DNA of 6,958 nt from an uncultured Actinomycetes bacterium (GTDB taxonomy: Bacteria > Actinomycetota > Actinomycetes > S36-B12 > UBA5976): the NCBI GenBank assembly GCA_903951185.1, contig CAJBBC010000048.1:1-6958 (forward strand), given 5' to 3'. Below are positions 6,444 through 6,958 of this stretch, piece after piece. The notes beneath the pieces are model-generated. The model was not told where the DNA came from. It saw only the letters and a list, made by a program, of their open reading frames with translations, and did not search any database. Position numbers and translations under genes: made by a program. How positions within the stretch are numbered: the first letter of the stretch is position 1; the number at the start of each line of letters is the position of its first letter.

Positions 6444-6958
6444 ATGCGTTGGTTAAGTAAGAATGCTTTACGTATTTATATGGTGCTTGCCCTGATTTAT
6501 TTAGCTGTGCCAGTTGCCTACACATTTGCTTTTTCATTTAATGATGCTGGTCGAACTAATTTAGTCTGGCAAGGTTTTACTTTTAAAGCCTGGACAAATA
6601 TTTGCGGAGCACCTGAAGTTTGTTCTTCACTTAGAAATTCGATTATCTTAAGTGGTGTTTCTACAGCCATCGCGACGGTACTTGGCACAATGATTGCTTT
6701 TGCAATTGCACGCTATGACTTCAAGGGTCGATCAACTACAAATTTATTGATTTTCTTACCAATGGCCACACCCGAAGTAGTTTTAGGTTCATCTTTACTT
6801 GCGCTTTACTTAAATGCTGGCGGTACTTTACTTGGTTTCCCAGGTGTACTTATTGCGCACGTGATGTTCTGTATTTCATTCGTGGTGGTAACTGTAAAAG
6901 CTCGAATCGCTTCACTGGATCCGCGCTTAGAACAAGCAGCCCAAGATTTGTACGCAAA
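6444..6958 (+). CDS. potC: Polyamine ABC transporter permease, PotC type, C-terminus off the right edge
   Basis: The second channel subunit, open from ATG 6444 to the edge: 171 residues of an expected 260-280. Membrane segments are visible near 11-31, 66-88, 100-123 and 131-150. The EAA docking loop begins at the very edge (SLDPRLEQAAQDLYA, about 157-171), so its glycine and LP end are outside the window. LLIFLPMATPEVVLGSSLL (101-119) matches the conserved PotC core. The extracytoplasmic loop between the first two segments holds two cysteines, C54 and C60, in ICGAPEVCSS, close enough to form a disulfide; I recall a similar Cys pair in actinobacterial homologues. The gene starts 16 bases after potB, with AGG five bases upstream of the ATG, and completes the ATPase, two-permease and binding-protein set. 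Confidence 0.94.
   Translation, partial: MRWLSKNALRIYMVLALIYLAVPVAYTFAFSFNDAGRTNLVWQGFTFKAWTNICGAPEVCSSLRNSIILSGVSTAIATVLGTMIAFAIARYDFKGRSTTNLLIFLPMATPEVVLGSSLLALYLNAGGTLLGFPGVLIAHVMFCISFVVVTVKARIASLDPRLEQAAQDLYA

Noticed and set aside
6430..6456. ATG at 6430 with eight sense codons between potB and potC
   Set aside because: Too short to be a gene; it is out of frame with potC, and ATG 6444 with AGG five bases upstream explains the junction.

Overview
The window looks like chromosomal DNA of a low-to-moderate GC actinobacterium. The Lrp-type regulator, the class III aminotransferase, the 4-aminobutyraldehyde dehydrogenase and the Pot permeases all read like actinobacterial family members, including a twin-arginine lipoprotein signal and a Cys pair in PotC. 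Base composition is near 43% GC in the one block counted (1681-2040). That combination suggests a freshwater planktonic lineage such as Nanopelagicales (acI), but this is an inference from composition and recalled homologues, not a search.

Layout. On the minus strand, a regulator of the Lrp/AsnC family (936-1406) is followed after 15 bases by a class III aminotransferase that starts at 920 and runs off the left edge. On the plus strand, five genes run from about 1632 to the right edge: 4-aminobutyraldehyde dehydrogenase, the solute-binding lipoprotein PotD, the ATPase PotA, and the permeases PotB and PotC (PotC cut by the edge). Gaps in this run are 54, 9, 2 and 16 bases, and no terminator is visible between the genes, so one transcript is likely. 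The two units diverge from about 225 bases (1407-1631) that hold short direct repeats and a partial dyad but no strong sigma-70-like promoter that I could identify.

How the genes fit together. PotABCD should import putrescine, spermidine or a similar amine. The aminotransferase can plausibly convert putrescine to 4-aminobutyraldehyde (in equilibrium with 1-pyrroline), and the dehydrogenase oxidises that to 4-aminobutyrate (GABA). The Lrp-type protein, placed at the divergent promoter, is the natural candidate for local control. This is an uptake-and-catabolism locus for polyamines built from known families. I found no undescribed system, mobile element, CRISPR array or RNA gene. The points worth a second look are the start codon of the dehydrogenase, the operator-like repeats, the higher GC of the regulator gene, and a few substitutions at ligand or cofactor positions.
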